From the NCBI RefSeq assembly GCF_010550245.1, contig NZ_JAAGLU010000013.1, forward strand, positions 177,828 to 241,827: a DNA stretch of 64,000 nucleotides, given 5' to 3'. Positions 27,205 through 36,519 of the stretch are shown piece by piece; within the stretch, counting starts at the first letter, position 1; each line of letters begins with the position of its first letter. The notes below the pieces were generated by a model. That model had not been told where the DNA came from. It ran no database searches and worked only from the letters and a program-made list of their open reading frames with translations. The DNA is from Streptomyces sp. SID12501. Its GTDB lineage: Bacteria > Actinomycetota > Actinomycetes > Streptomycetales > Streptomycetaceae. Both the position numbers and the translations under genes were made by a program.

Positions 27205-28848
27205 ATGGCTACTGTCACTGGACCGGATACCGGCACAGACACCACCCCGCCCCTCGACCCCCGCCGATGGTGGGCCCTGGGCGCCCTGGTCGCGAGCATG
27301 CTCGTCCTCGGCTTCGACATGACGATCCTCAACGTCGCGCTGCCCACGATGGCCGAACAGCTCGGCGCGTCCACCGGCGACCAGCAGTGGATGGCGGACG
27401 CGTACATCGTCGTGTTCGCCGCGCTGATGCTCCCGGCAGGTCTCCTCGGCGACCGCTTCGGGCGCCGCCGGATGCTGATCGCCGGGCTCGGGATCTTCCT
27501 CGCCGGGTCGCTCGTCGGAGCGCTGGCAGGTGACGTGAACTGGATCGTCGCGGCCCGCGCGCTGATGGGCGTGGGCGCGGCCCTGGTCATGCCCCTGGCC
27601 CTCTCCGTCCTGCCCTCGCTCTTCCCGCCCCACGAGCGCACCAAGGCCGTCGGCGTCATCTCGGCAGGCTCCGCGCTCGGGATGCCGCTGGGCCCGATCA
27701 TCGGCGGCTGGCTGCTCAACCACTTCTGGTGGGGCTCGGTCTTCCTGATCAACGTCCCGATGGTCGCCATCGGCATCACGGCCTGCGTGTTCCTCCTCCC
27801 CGAGACCCGCGACCCGGCCTCCCCCAAGGTGGACGTGGTCTCCACGGCGCTCACGGCGACAGGCCTGGGCGCGCTCATCTACGCGATCATCGAGGCCCCC
27901 ACCCGGGGCTGGACCGACCCGCTGGTCCTCACCCTGTTCGCCGCGGCGGCCGTACTCCTGACGGCCCTCGTCCTGCGCGAACGCCGCGCCACCCGCCCCA
28001 TGCTCGACATGACGCTGCTCTCCCAGCGGGGCTTCCTGCTGAACACGGTCGCGGCGACGCTGGTGATGTTCGTCCTGTCCGGCCTGATGTTCGTCCTGCC
28101 GCCGTATCTCCAGGCGGTGCTGGGCAGTGACGCCCTGGGCACGGGCGTACGGCTGCTGCCGCTGATGGCCGGCCTGTCGGTGGCCGCGCGGGCGGCGCAG
28201 CCCGTGAGTGCCCGGTTCGGCTCGCGGGCGACAGTGGCCGCCGGCCTGGTGGTCCTGGCCTTCGCGGCGATCCTTGGCAGCCGTACGACGGTCGACGCGG
28301 GCTACGGCTACACGGCCCTGTGGCTGACCATCGCCGGCTTCGGCTTCGGCTTCGCCATCGTCCCGGCGATGGACGGCGCCCTGGCCGCCCTGCCCGCCGA
28401 CCGCGCGGGCAGCGGCTCCGGACTCCTGATGACGCTGCGCCAGGTGGGCGGCGCGATCGGCATCGCGCTGCTGGGCAGCCTGCTGGCGAGCACCTTCCGC
28501 GACGGCCTCGACGTCACGGGCCTGCCCGCCGGCATCGCGGACACGGCCGGCGACTCGGTGGTGGCGGCCCATCTGATCGCGGAACGGACGGGCTCGGCGC
28601 AACTGCTGACCTCAGCGAACAGTGCGTACGTCCATGGCATGGGCGTCGTCCTGCTGGTGAGCGGGGTGGCGGCTCTGGCTGCGGCGCTGCTGGCCGGGGC
28701 GTTCCTCCCCAACACCCCGACACACACCGGGCCCGCACCGACGAACCCGACATCCCCCACCCCTGCCGCCATCCCTGTCGGCACCCCTGACGTGGCCACT
28801 GACACGGCCACCGACATCGCCGCCGACCGGCCCGATGGCCGACAATGA
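27205..28848 (+). CDS. MFS multidrug exporter, DHA2 family (14 TM)
   Basis: A 547-residue drug/H+ antiporter of the 14-helix DHA2 type. Motif A lies in LLGDRFGRRRMLIAG (about 82-96) and motif C in VGVISAGSALGMPLGPIIGG (about 150-170). Helix 1 contains the DMTILNVALPTMA motif typical of QacA-like exporters. A long disordered Pro/Thr/Ala tail of about 50 residues follows the last helix. The TetR gene begins inside its 3' end (28835), so exporter and repressor probably form one autoregulated unit. Substrate unknown. Confidence 0.92.
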   Translation: MATVTGPDTGTDTTPPLDPRRWWALGALVASMLVLGFDMTILNVALPTMAEQLGASTGDQQWMADAYIVVFAALMLPAGLLGDRFGRRRMLIAGLGIFLAGSLVGALAGDVNWIVAARALMGVGAALVMPLALSVLPSLFPPHERTKAVGVISAGSALGMPLGPIIGGWLLNHFWWGSVFLINVPMVAIGITACVFLLPETRDPASPKVDVVSTALTATGLGALIYAIIEAPTRGWTDPLVLTLFAAAAVLLTALVLRERRATRPMLDMTLLSQRGFLLNTVAATLVMFVLSGLMFVLPPYLQAVLGSDALGTGVRLLPLMAGLSVAARAAQPVSARFGSRATVAAGLVVLAFAAILGSRTTVDAGYGYTALWLTIAGFGFGFAIVPAMDGALAALPADRAGSGSGLLMTLRQVGGAIGIALLGSLLASTFRDGLDVTGLPAGIADTAGDSVVAAHLIAERTGSAQLLTSANSAYVHGMGVVLLVSGVAALAAALLAGAFLPNTPTHTGPAPTNPTSPTPAAIPVGTPDVATDTATDIAADRPDGRQ

Positions 28849-29485
28849 ACGTATGACGGCCGCACGCACCTCTCCCTTCGCCGACCGCCCCCAGCTGGGC
28901 CTCCGTGAGCGGAAGAAGATCAAGACCCGGATGGCGATCCGTGCCGCGACGTACGAGCTGATCGAGGACCAGGGGTACGACGCCACGACGATCGAGCAGA
29001 TCGCCGAGCGCGCCGAGGTGTCGCAGTCCACGGTCTTCCGCTACTTCCCCACGAAGGAGGACATCGTGCTCACCGACGAGTACGACTCCGTCCTGGAAGA
29101 GGAACTGCGCGCACGACCGGCGGACGAACCGTGGCTCGACTCCCTTCGGTACCTCGTGAAGCAGGCCGTCGGTGTCAACTGGATCGAAGAGCCGCAGGTG
29201 ACCCGGCTACGCGGCCGGCTGATGCTGGAGGTCCCGGCGGTCCGCTCCCGCATGATCGAGAGCATGTCCGAAACCGGGCGCCTCCTCTGCCGCGTCATCG
29301 CGGAGCGCACCGGCCGCGACCCCGCCGACCTGGAGGTCCGCGTCTACGCCATGTCCCTGATCGGCGGCCTGTCGGAGGTCACCGTCTACTGGGCCCAGAA
29401 CGACTTCAAGGACAACCTGGCCGACCTGCTGGACCGTACGGTGGACGTCTTCGAACACGGCCTGCCTACGCAGGGCCCTTCCTGA
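28835..29485 (+). CDS. TetR family transcriptional regulator
   Basis: A 216-residue regulator. Residues 24-70 form the TetR helix-turn-helix: LRERKKIKTRMAIRAATYEL, ATTIEQIAERAEVSQSTVFR, YFPTKEDIVL. The rest is a helical ligand-binding domain. ATG 28835 overlaps the exporter stop by 14 bp; ATG 28853 (MTAARTS) is an alternative start with no better ribosome site. By analogy with QacR- and TetR-type pairs it probably represses the exporter from the 27.17 kb promoter and releases on drug binding. Ligand unknown. Confidence 0.9.
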   Translation: MADNERMTAARTSPFADRPQLGLRERKKIKTRMAIRAATYELIEDQGYDATTIEQIAERAEVSQSTVFRYFPTKEDIVLTDEYDSVLEEELRARPADEPWLDSLRYLVKQAVGVNWIEEPQVTRLRGRLMLEVPAVRSRMIESMSETGRLLCRVIAERTGRDPADLEVRVYAMSLIGGLSEVTVYWAQNDFKDNLADLLDRTVDVFEHGLPTQGPS

Positions 29486-29494
29486 CCTGCGGTC

Positions 29495-29540
29495 ACTCCC
29501 GGTGGGCGCGCCCACCGGCGCGGGCGCGCCCACCGGGAGT
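29495..29540. terminator. Large hairpin between convergent genes
   Basis: Perfect 19-bp arms at 29495-29513 (ACTCCCGGTGGGCGCGCCC) and 29522-29540 with an 8-nt loop, between the TetR and oxidase genes that converge here. No U-tract, as is common in Streptomyces. Confidence 0.8.
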
Positions 29541-29568
29541 CGGGGACACCAGTTCCCCTACCACTACC

Positions 29569-32085
29569 TCACTTCTTCGCGCTCTTCCTCAGGTCCTGTT
29601 TCTCGCAGGCCACCCCGTTGCGGCTCGGATCGAGGCCGAGGGGGTCGTCCTTGCCGTTGATCTTCAGGCGGCCGTAGTCGTTGGCCCTGAGCCAGGCGCA
29701 GCGGGCGGCCGTCGTCTGCTTGACCTCCGCCGGGAACACCGTCGGGACGCAGACGTTGATCGAGCCGTAGTGGCGGTCGCAGCCCGAGAGGGTCGGGCTG
29801 ACGTTCTGCGAGGCGCGCTCCTTGCCGGGGCCGGTGACCTTGCCCTTCAGTCCGTCCGCGAAGGAGTGGATGTGCGCGGAAGGGGTGGCGTCGGAGGATT
29901 CCATGGGCATCGACATGGACATCGCCGTCGACGACAGTGCCGCCGGCCCCTGGAGGTGGACCCACTTCGCCACCGAGGGAACGCCGTTGGCGTCGACCGC
30001 GAAGAGCATGTACCAGCCGGGCGGGGCCAGGTTGGGGTTGCTCGTCACATTGAGGTCGATGTTGTTGCCGTCGACCGACAGGGGCAGGTCCACGAACCGC
30101 TGGTTCGGGTCCGAGGAGTGCGTGACCGCGGCCGGGCGGATCAACTCCGCCTTGACGATGGGGCGGTCGACCGTGATGCGCTGCGTGTCGCCGTAGTTCC
30201 ACTCGCCGTCGATCATCGAAGTGATCGTCGGACGCGTGCCCTTGAGGAGGTACGGCGGGGTGTAGATCGACACGTTGTGGTTCCAGGTGCCGTTGCCCGG
30301 GTTGTCACCGGTCGACATCACCCGGCCGTCGGGCAGCAGGAACGACGACGAGTGGTAGCCCCGGGCCTGCGGATCGGCGGCCACCGGGTCGAAGGTGTTC
30401 GCCGCCGGGTCGTAGATCGACGACTCGAAGACCGGGTTGGCCCGGTTGTGCAGTGCGCCGCCGGTCTCCAGCACCTTGCCGTCCGGCAGCAGTACGGCGG
30501 AGACGTACATCTTGCCCTGGTTGCCGGTTTCGGCGACCGGGCCGTTGCCGAGGTCGACCGTGCCCTGCGGCAGCGGCGGACCCGCCACGTACGCCGGGTC
30601 GGCCGCCTTGAGGTCGATGATGTCGGTCAACCGGTTGGCGTCCGGGTTGGACTCGATGTTGCCGCCGCCCAGCGTCAGCACCCTCTGGTCCTGGGCCGGC
30701 GGCAGCAGCACGCTCGCCGACTGGTCGCGCTGGTCCTTGTTCTGGAGCCCGGAGATCGCGGTCGTCGCGTTGGCCGCGTAGTCGTAGACCGCCGACCCGG
30801 TGCCGGGCGTGCCGTTGCCGAAGACATGGCTGCCCGAGTAGAAGAGGCGGCCGTCCTGCATCAGGATCATCGACGGGTACAGACCCCAGTACGACCAGGT
30901 CTGGTTGACCTGCCACAGCGGCAGCCACTGCTGCTGCGCGTCCGACCACAGCTCGGCGGTCACCGAACCCGTCGAATCCTCCTTCAGCCCGCCGAAGGAG
31001 ATCACGTCGCCGTTGCCGAGGGCGGTCGCCGACGGGTACCAGTGACCGTCGTTCAGGTCGTTCGTCTTGCTGTACGTCTCGGTCACCGGGTCGAAGATGT
31101 ACGAGTCCTTGTAGCCCTCGTAGCCGTGCCCGCCGGCGACCGGGTACGCCTTGTTGCCGCTCATCACCAGCACGCGCCCGTCCTGGAGCTGGACGTGCCC
31201 GGAGCAGAACATGTCCTTCGGCGTGGGGATGACCTTGTAGGTGCCGTTGGCCGGGTCGTACACCGCGCTGGTGAACGTGCCCGCGTTGAACTGCTCCTCG
31301 CTGTTGCCGGAGCCCGCGATCAGCAGCACCTTGCCGTTGTTGAGGACGACGGAGTGCATGGAGCGGACCGGGTTCTGCGTGGGCAGCACCGTCCACTTCC
31401 CGTTGGCGCACTCCTCGGCGGTGCTGGTGCAGGTGGCGGGCGGGACCGGGTCGGCGACCTGCTCCATCGTGTAGTCGTCGGTGGTCGCGGAGCCCGTGCC
31501 GTAGACCGAGACACCCCAGGTGATGCGGTCGGTGCCGGCCGGGACCGCCGGTGTGCGGACCGTGGCCTGGGTCCAACTCCCCTGCATCTCCAGGGTTTTG
31601 AGGTCGGTCCAGTACTGCCAGCCGAGCGTCGTGTCGTGCCGGAACAGGGTGATGGCCGCGTCCGGGGTGGTCGTCTTGTACCAGAGCCCGAGGTCGTACT
31701 GCTTGCCCGCCGTCACCACGGGCGCGCAGGTCGTGTCCTCGGTGATCAGCGCCTTGCGGTCGCCGCTCACCCGCCGGGTCAGCTCGACCTTCATGGCCTT
31801 CGAGCCCGAGTGGCCGCCGGTGACGGTGGAGAAGGTGAAGTCATTGTCGCCCCACCCCGACTTCTCCCAGCAGTACGGCATGTCGCCGCTGCCCGCCGTC
31901 TCGAAGCCGGGGTTGAGGACGAGGTTGGCGGCGGACGCGGGCTGGGGCGAGGTGAGGAGGAGACCGGCGGTCAGGGCCCCGACCCCGACAAGTGCGGTTC
32001 TTCTGCGCGCAGTTGATCTCCGCGCTGATCTTCCCGCTGCTCTTCCTGCTGTGCTGAATGTGCTGAATGTGCTGAACGGTCTCAC
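29569..32085 (-). CDS. Secreted copper-radical oxidase, galactose-oxidase type
   Basis: An 838-residue exported protein. A signal peptide (about 1-53) is followed by a carbohydrate-binding-like jelly roll (NLVLNPGFETAGSGDMPYCW, about 54-210), a Kelch-like propeller, a DUF1929-type immunoglobulin domain (about 615-720) and a Cys-containing tail ending in DPSRNGVACEKQ. Galactose-oxidase and GlxA landmarks are present: Cys294 in DMFCSGH, Tyr350 in DGHWYPS (the thioether pair), Tyr577-His578 in ARGYHSS and His603 in WNHNVS. GTG 32085 has AAGGAG and overlaps the upstream gene (GTGA). The enzyme would oxidise primary alcohols of a glycan to aldehydes, making peroxide; its substrate should be the product of the adjoining transferases. 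Confidence 0.85.
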   Translation of the reverse strand: MRPFSTFSTFSTAGRAAGRSARRSTARRRTALVGVGALTAGLLLTSPQPASAANLVLNPGFETAGSGDMPYCWEKSGWGDNDFTFSTVTGGHSGSKAMKVELTRRVSGDRKALITEDTTCAPVVTAGKQYDLGLWYKTTTPDAAITLFRHDTTLGWQYWTDLKTLEMQGSWTQATVRTPAVPAGTDRITWGVSVYGTGSATTDDYTMEQVADPVPPATCTSTAEECANGKWTVLPTQNPVRSMHSVVLNNGKVLLIAGSGNSEEQFNAGTFTSAVYDPANGTYKVIPTPKDMFCSGHVQLQDGRVLVMSGNKAYPVAGGHGYEGYKDSYIFDPVTETYSKTNDLNDGHWYPSATALGNGDVISFGGLKEDSTGSVTAELWSDAQQQWLPLWQVNQTWSYWGLYPSMILMQDGRLFYSGSHVFGNGTPGTGSAVYDYAANATTAISGLQNKDQRDQSASVLLPPAQDQRVLTLGGGNIESNPDANRLTDIIDLKAADPAYVAGPPLPQGTVDLGNGPVAETGNQGKMYVSAVLLPDGKVLETGGALHNRANPVFESSIYDPAANTFDPVAADPQARGYHSSSFLLPDGRVMSTGDNPGNGTWNHNVSIYTPPYLLKGTRPTITSMIDGEWNYGDTQRITVDRPIVKAELIRPAAVTHSSDPNQRFVDLPLSVDGNNIDLNVTSNPNLAPPGWYMLFAVDANGVPSVAKWVHLQGPAALSSTAMSMSMPMESSDATPSAHIHSFADGLKGKVTGPGKERASQNVSPTLSGCDRHYGSINVCVPTVFPAEVKQTTAARCAWLRANDYGRLKINGKDDPLGLDPSRNGVACEKQDLRKSAKK

Positions 32086-33368
32086 GCGGCTCTCCTTGCT
32101 GCTTCGCTTTCGCGCCCGGCCCCCTGGTGACCCCGACGCGGCAGATAGACCAGCGCTTCGGTTCCGACGAAGCGCAGGACGAAGGTCGTCACCAGCGCGA
32201 GCGCGGTGGCGGACAGCACGCCCATCCCGAACCGGTCCACGAACAGCGCGATCAGCGGCAGCCGCAGGACGAGGTCGAGGTTGGCGATCACCGCGAACCG
32301 GCCGGCGCGGTCCCACCAGCGCCGGTGCCTGCGGCGGTCGCGGAACAGCAGATGCTCGATGAGCAGGAAGTTCCAGGCGACGCCCAGTTGGTTGGCGAGG
32401 ATCTCGGCCGGTACGTAGTGCAGACCGGCCGCGGTGAGCCCGTACAGCCCGAGCAGGTTCGGCAGGAAGCCGGTGGCGCCGATCAGGCCGAAGCCGATCA
32501 TGCGGGCGGCGGGCGAGGCGGAGCGCAGGCCGACCAGATGGCGCAGGAAGCGCAGGCCCTCCTGGGCAGAGGACTTGGACTCGCCGGCGTAGCGGTCCTG
32601 GAAGACGAAGGGGACCTCGGTGACCTCGCGAGGGCGGCTGCGGACGGCCAGTTCGAGGAGGATCTTGTAGCCGAGGGGCTGGAGGATGTCGGCGGTGACC
32701 GCGCTGCGCCGGATCGCGAAGAACCCGCTCATCGGGTCGCTGATGCCGTGCAGCCTGCGCGGGAACAGGGACTTGGTCAGCCAGGTCGCACAACGGGACA
32801 CGGCCACCCGGTAGTTGCCCGCGAGCCCGGCCCGGCTGCCGCCCTTGATGTAGCGGGAGGCAACCACGAGCCCGGCGTTGGCCCGCTCCCCGGTGGCCAC
32901 CAACTCCGGTACCAGGGACGGCGGATGCTGACAGTCGCCGTCCATGACGACGATCCAGTCGGAGGTCGCCGCCTTGATGCCCTCGACGACCGCGCCACCG
33001 AGCCCGCCCACCGCCTCCTCGCGGTGGATGACGGTGACGGGGAACGGGCAGTCCTGCGCGGCCTCGGAGATCACCTCGGGGGTGTCGTCCGTGGAGTCGT
33101 CGACGAAGACGACCTCGCAGGCCAGCCGCGACGGCACCGACTCGGTGATCCGGCGCAGCAACTCCCCGATGTTCGCGGACTCGTTGAAGGTCGGTACGAC
33201 GATGGTGACGGCACCGGGCTCGGCAACTGTGTCCTTTCGCTCGGTTCGCCTCCCGGGCGCCAGAGCCGGTGTCGAGACGCCGGCACGCCCCTTCGGCTCA
33301 CTCGTGGCCGCCGCGTGTACGGCCCGATCACCCGGTTCACCAGGGACAGTGGACTCGAAGCTGCTCAT
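32082..33368 (-). CDS. Glycosyltransferase 2 (DPM-like) fused to GtrA domain
   Basis: A 428-residue protein. After about 50 disordered residues, a GT-A domain of the polyprenol-phosphate sugar transferase type spans about 52-280: VTIVVPTFNESANIGELLRR, VVFVDDSTDDTPEVI, MDGDCQHPPSL (metal-binding DxD), and YKILLELAVRSRPREVTEVP. Residues about 290-415 form a GtrA/DPMS membrane domain with four helices. It should move a sugar from a nucleotide donor to undecaprenyl or decaprenyl phosphate and flip or present it outside. ATG 33368 overlaps the GT39 stop, and its own stop overlaps the oxidase start, so production is coupled. Confidence 0.9.
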   Translation of the reverse strand: MSSFESTVPGEPGDRAVHAAATSEPKGRAGVSTPALAPGRRTERKDTVAEPGAVTIVVPTFNESANIGELLRRITESVPSRLACEVVFVDDSTDDTPEVISEAAQDCPFPVTVIHREEAVGGLGGAVVEGIKAATSDWIVVMDGDCQHPPSLVPELVATGERANAGLVVASRYIKGGSRAGLAGNYRVAVSRCATWLTKSLFPRRLHGISDPMSGFFAIRRSAVTADILQPLGYKILLELAVRSRPREVTEVPFVFQDRYAGESKSSAQEGLRFLRHLVGLRSASPAARMIGFGLIGATGFLPNLLGLYGLTAAGLHYVPAEILANQLGVAWNFLLIEHLLFRDRRRHRRWWDRAGRFAVIANLDLVLRLPLIALFVDRFGMGVLSATALALVTTFVLRFVGTEALVYLPRRGHQGAGRESEAARRAA

Positions 33369-35026
33369 CGGGCGCCTCCCGCGGCGTCGATACTGCGGAT
33401 CTCGATCCGGTCGTCACCGGCGCCGAAGGTGGCCACCGGGGTCGAATGCTCCATCGCGGCCTTGACGTTGGGCAGATCGACCGCGTCGCGCCGCACTGTC
33501 GGAGAGGCGACGACGTAGTCCAGGTCCTTCCAGCCCCCGGGGATCGTCTTCGTCACAGCCGGGTCGAGGTCGGCCTTGTAGAACCAGATGACGCCGAGCC
33601 CGGGCTTGTACCCGGCGTGCACGAGGTCGAGCCAGAGCGCGTCGTCGACGAGTACCCGGGTGTGCGCCGGGTCGGCGACCTCGGTCGCGAGCCACTTGGA
33701 GGCGGCCCGGTACGGGGCGTTGGCGTCGGCGGTGAGGGCGGTACGGTCACCGTCGTACCAGCGCGGTACGACGTACACGGCCGACGCGGCGACGAGGACC
33801 GCGGCAACCGCGTACCGCACCCAGGTGAGTCGCCGCCTCTCTCCTTCGGCGCGCCGTCGGCGCAGTACCGCGTGGGCGACGCTCGCGATGCCTCCGGCGA
33901 GGACCAGGGCGAGGAAGGGCAGCGCCTGGATGACGTACATCGCGGGCAGATAGCCGCTGGGGCGCATCGCGACCAGGGCGAGGATGCCGACGGTGAGGGC
34001 CGGTCCGGCCAGTGCGCGGGCGGTGACCGACCAGCGCCAGGAGGCGATGAGGAGCAGGGCGCCGGCGAGGCCGCCGAGGGGCAGAACACGGTCGTAGTAG
34101 AGCCAGGACTGCAGGACGCCGTACGAGCCGGAGCCCTTGTCGAGGATGAAACCCGAACCAGGCCTGGTCATCTGGTACTTGAGCCCGTCGATCAGCGAGA
34201 CATGGCCGCCGCCCGGGAACAACTCGCCCTTGAGCAGGGCGAACAGGGGGTAGGAGAGGCCGATCAGGACGCAGGCGGTGACGGCGCCGGTGAGCGCGAA
34301 CTTGCGGGTGTCGCGGTGGCCGTGCCGCCACATGGTGACCAGCAGGGCGGGCAGGATGACGAGCATCGTCTCCTTCGTGAGCACCGCCGCCGCAGCCGCC
34401 ATACCGGCGCCGAAGTGGTGCCACAGGTGGCGGCTCGGGGAGGCTGCGAGGGTGAAGGCGGCCAGCACCCACATCACCGCGATGTTGTCGAGGAAGATCT
34501 CCCGCTGGAGCACGACCGAGAGCGGTGACAGTCCGAACAGCGCCATGGCAAGCCCCGCGGCCCAGCGGGGCAGTGACAGACGGCGCCCCAGGACGTAGAC
34601 GAGGACCGCGCTGGCCGCACTGACCAGCAGCATCGCGACGCGCATCGAGCCGACGGTCATCGAGTCGGGGCTGAGCAGTGACGGTATCCAGGTCAGGGCG
34701 GCTATCTGGATCCAGCCGAGGGGCGGATGGTCGTACCAGTAGGTGTAGTGGGCGAGGCCCTTGCCCTGCTGCACGGCCCACGCCTGCGCGAGGTAGGTGC
34801 CCTCGTCGTCGCTCAGGGTCGGATAGTCGGCGATGTTCCAGCCCTGCACGACCATGATGGCCACGAGAAGAAGACCGCAGGTCAGAAGGTCGGGGCGGGC
34901 GGATCGGAGGCGGCCCCAGCGGCTCGGCGCCGGAGTTGCCCGAGGGGCCGACCCGGTTTCGGGCGCAGGCTGCCGCTGTGCGGGGACCTTGGGAACCGCG
35001 GTCACCGCAGGGAGGGTGGAAGTCAC
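33365..35026 (-). CDS. GT39/ArnT-like membrane glycosyltransferase
   Basis: A 553-residue polytopic protein of the PMT_2 family (ArnT, mannosyltransferase-like), which uses a polyprenyl-phosphate sugar made by a DPM-type enzyme. Helix 1 (LTCGLLLVAIMVVQGWNIAD) is followed by the external loop with the catalytic acid DDEGTYLAQAWAVQQGKG and the WYDHPPLGWIQ motif. About eleven further helices follow. The C-terminus is a soluble extracytoplasmic domain (about 430-550) with TRVLVDDALWLDLVHAGYKP. GTG 35026 overlaps the upstream GT2 stop (GTGA). It would transfer the sugar carried by the neighbour's product to an outside acceptor. Confidence 0.9.
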   Translation of the reverse strand: MTSTLPAVTAVPKVPAQRQPAPETGSAPRATPAPSRWGRLRSARPDLLTCGLLLVAIMVVQGWNIADYPTLSDDEGTYLAQAWAVQQGKGLAHYTYWYDHPPLGWIQIAALTWIPSLLSPDSMTVGSMRVAMLLVSAASAVLVYVLGRRLSLPRWAAGLAMALFGLSPLSVVLQREIFLDNIAVMWVLAAFTLAASPSRHLWHHFGAGMAAAAAVLTKETMLVILPALLVTMWRHGHRDTRKFALTGAVTACVLIGLSYPLFALLKGELFPGGGHVSLIDGLKYQMTRPGSGFILDKGSGSYGVLQSWLYYDRVLPLGGLAGALLLIASWRWSVTARALAGPALTVGILALVAMRPSGYLPAMYVIQALPFLALVLAGGIASVAHAVLRRRRAEGERRRLTWVRYAVAAVLVAASAVYVVPRWYDGDRTALTADANAPYRAASKWLATEVADPAHTRVLVDDALWLDLVHAGYKPGLGVIWFYKADLDPAVTKTIPGGWKDLDYVVASPTVRRDAVDLPNVKAAMEHSTPVATFGAGDDRIEIRSIDAAGGAR

Positions 35027-36288
35027 GCGGGAACATCCTCTCGGAACTCACGGGAGTTGAGGTGTGCGCCGACGTGACTGGTCAACTCCCAGTCGTCGCG
35101 GCCGCGTTGTTCACGCCAGACGGCGCGCACGGCCGCCCCGGCGAGGACCACCTGGTAGAAGGGGCCGCCCACGACGAGCTTGAGATAGTGGACGAGACGG
35201 ATCCGGAGCCCGTACTGCTTGCCGAAGTCGTGCAGTCCGACGAGCTCGAAGACGAAGGTCACCATGGCGGTGACGAGCGGCAGGAAGGTGATGAAGGCAA
35301 CGCCGACGGGCACGTCGAGGAAGAGCGCGACGGCCACGTTGAGCGGGATCACCACCCCGGAGATCGCCTGGAGATAGGGCGTCATCAGGGTGTAGCGGGC
35401 AAGCAACCGCTGCCCGAATCCCGGGAGTTGCTTCCAGTCCCCCTTCCGGTACACCTGAAGGAAGCCCTGGTTCCAGCGGGTGCGCTGCTTGAGCAGCGAC
35501 ATCAGCGAGCCCGGGGTCTCCTCCTTGGTCACCATGTCGGAGTCGTAGGCGACGACGACCTTCTTGCCGACGCTGGACAGCCGTACGCCCAGATCGCAGT
35601 CCTCGGCAAGGCAGTCGGGGTCCCAGCCGGCCACGTCCCGCAGCACCTCGGTCCGTACGAAGACGGTGTTGCCGCCGAGTGGGATGAACCCCTTCTGCGC
35701 GTGCAGATGGAGCCGCGACCGGAACCAGAAGAAGTACTCCAGGCAGTTGCGCAGGCTGTACCAGCTGGAGTTGAAGTTGATGAGCTGGACACCGCCCTGG
35801 ACGACGTCCGCGCCAGTGGTCCGGAACGCGTGGTCGACGTGGGAGAGCAGCTCCGGGTGGACCTGGTCCTCCGCGTCGAAGACCCCGACGATGTTGCCGC
35901 GGCAGTGCGGCAACGCCGTGTTCATGGCCCTCGGCTTGTTCTTCCTCTCGTGGGTGTCCACGACGACCCGGACGCGCGCGTCGCGTTCGGCGGCCTGCTC
36001 GGCCACCGCCGCGGTCTCGGGGTCGTCGTGCCCGACGATGACGATGATCTCGAAGTCGGTATGACCGGATTCGAGGAGGCGCTGGATGGTGTGGTCCAGT
36101 ACGGCCTGCTCGTGCCGGGCGGGCAGCAGGAGCGAGAACGACAGCCCCTCACCGCCGTCCGGACTACTGAATCGGGTGGAGGCAAGCACTTCCGGCGTAC
36201 GCCAGGCGTGCATCTGCCACCACAAGGTGAAGGCGGCCATCCAGAACAGGGCCAGCGAAACGGCAGCGATGAATACAGACGTGAGCAA
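35023..36288 (-). CDS. Membrane GT2 glycosyltransferase, cellulose-synthase-like
   Basis: A 421-residue processive-type GT2 enzyme. TM1 spans about 1-25; the GT-A domain holds LLPARHEQAVLDHTIQRLLE, VFDAEDQV (metal-binding DxD position near 140), LAEDCDLGVRLS (the ED motif) and QRTRWNQGFLQ (the QxxRW-like acceptor motif near 270). Three further helices follow (SGVVIPLNVAVALFLDVPVG and others). Start is TTG at 36288 with GGGGGGATC ahead. It is the first gene of the four-gene operon. Relatives make cellulose, hyaluronan or poly-GlcNAc; the product here is unknown. A UAG/TGA overlap couples it to the GT39 gene. Confidence 0.88.
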   Translation of the reverse strand: MLTSVFIAAVSLALFWMAAFTLWWQMHAWRTPEVLASTRFSSPDGGEGLSFSLLLPARHEQAVLDHTIQRLLESGHTDFEIIVIVGHDDPETAAVAEQAAERDARVRVVVDTHERKNKPRAMNTALPHCRGNIVGVFDAEDQVHPELLSHVDHAFRTTGADVVQGGVQLINFNSSWYSLRNCLEYFFWFRSRLHLHAQKGFIPLGGNTVFVRTEVLRDVAGWDPDCLAEDCDLGVRLSSVGKKVVVAYDSDMVTKEETPGSLMSLLKQRTRWNQGFLQVYRKGDWKQLPGFGQRLLARYTLMTPYLQAISGVVIPLNVAVALFLDVPVGVAFITFLPLVTAMVTFVFELVGLHDFGKQYGLRIRLVHYLKLVVGGPFYQVVLAGAAVRAVWREQRGRDDWELTSHVGAHLNSREFREDVPA

Positions 36289-36394
36289 CAGATCCCCCCA
36301 GATCCCATACCCCCTGTCGCGACAGGGAGTTACCCCTGCCGCGTTCCGGTGGCGAACCTAGGGGAGGAGTATGAAGGGGGCGAACTCTTCCGAT

Positions 36395-36450
36395 AAATAG
36401 CATGTTTCGGAACGGTGGACCCTCTAGCCGGATGTATCCGAACACATCCG
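36395..36450 (-). promoter_or_regulatory. Regulatory region of the glycosyltransferase operon
   Basis: On the minus strand CGGATGT, 8 bp, ACATCCG form a perfect palindrome (36429-36450). About 30 bp nearer the gene is the AT-rich GCTATTTATCGG (36393-36404), a -10 candidate. No adjacent regulator gene; the operator reader is unknown. Confidence 0.45.
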
Positions 36451-36519
36451 TAAATCCAGCCCGCCGAACACGACTCGGGAAGCCGCGTTCCCTCCTGATT
36501 CACCCTGGTTGGGGCGCTT

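Noticed and set aside
29131..32016. A 961-codon plus-strand frame over the oxidase gene
   Set aside because: Antisense of the oxidase; no domain, and codons match the complement of a real gene.
32051..32080. A 9-bp tandem repeat as a regulatory array
   Set aside because: It codes for the STF repeats of the oxidase signal peptide; no sign of a separate function.
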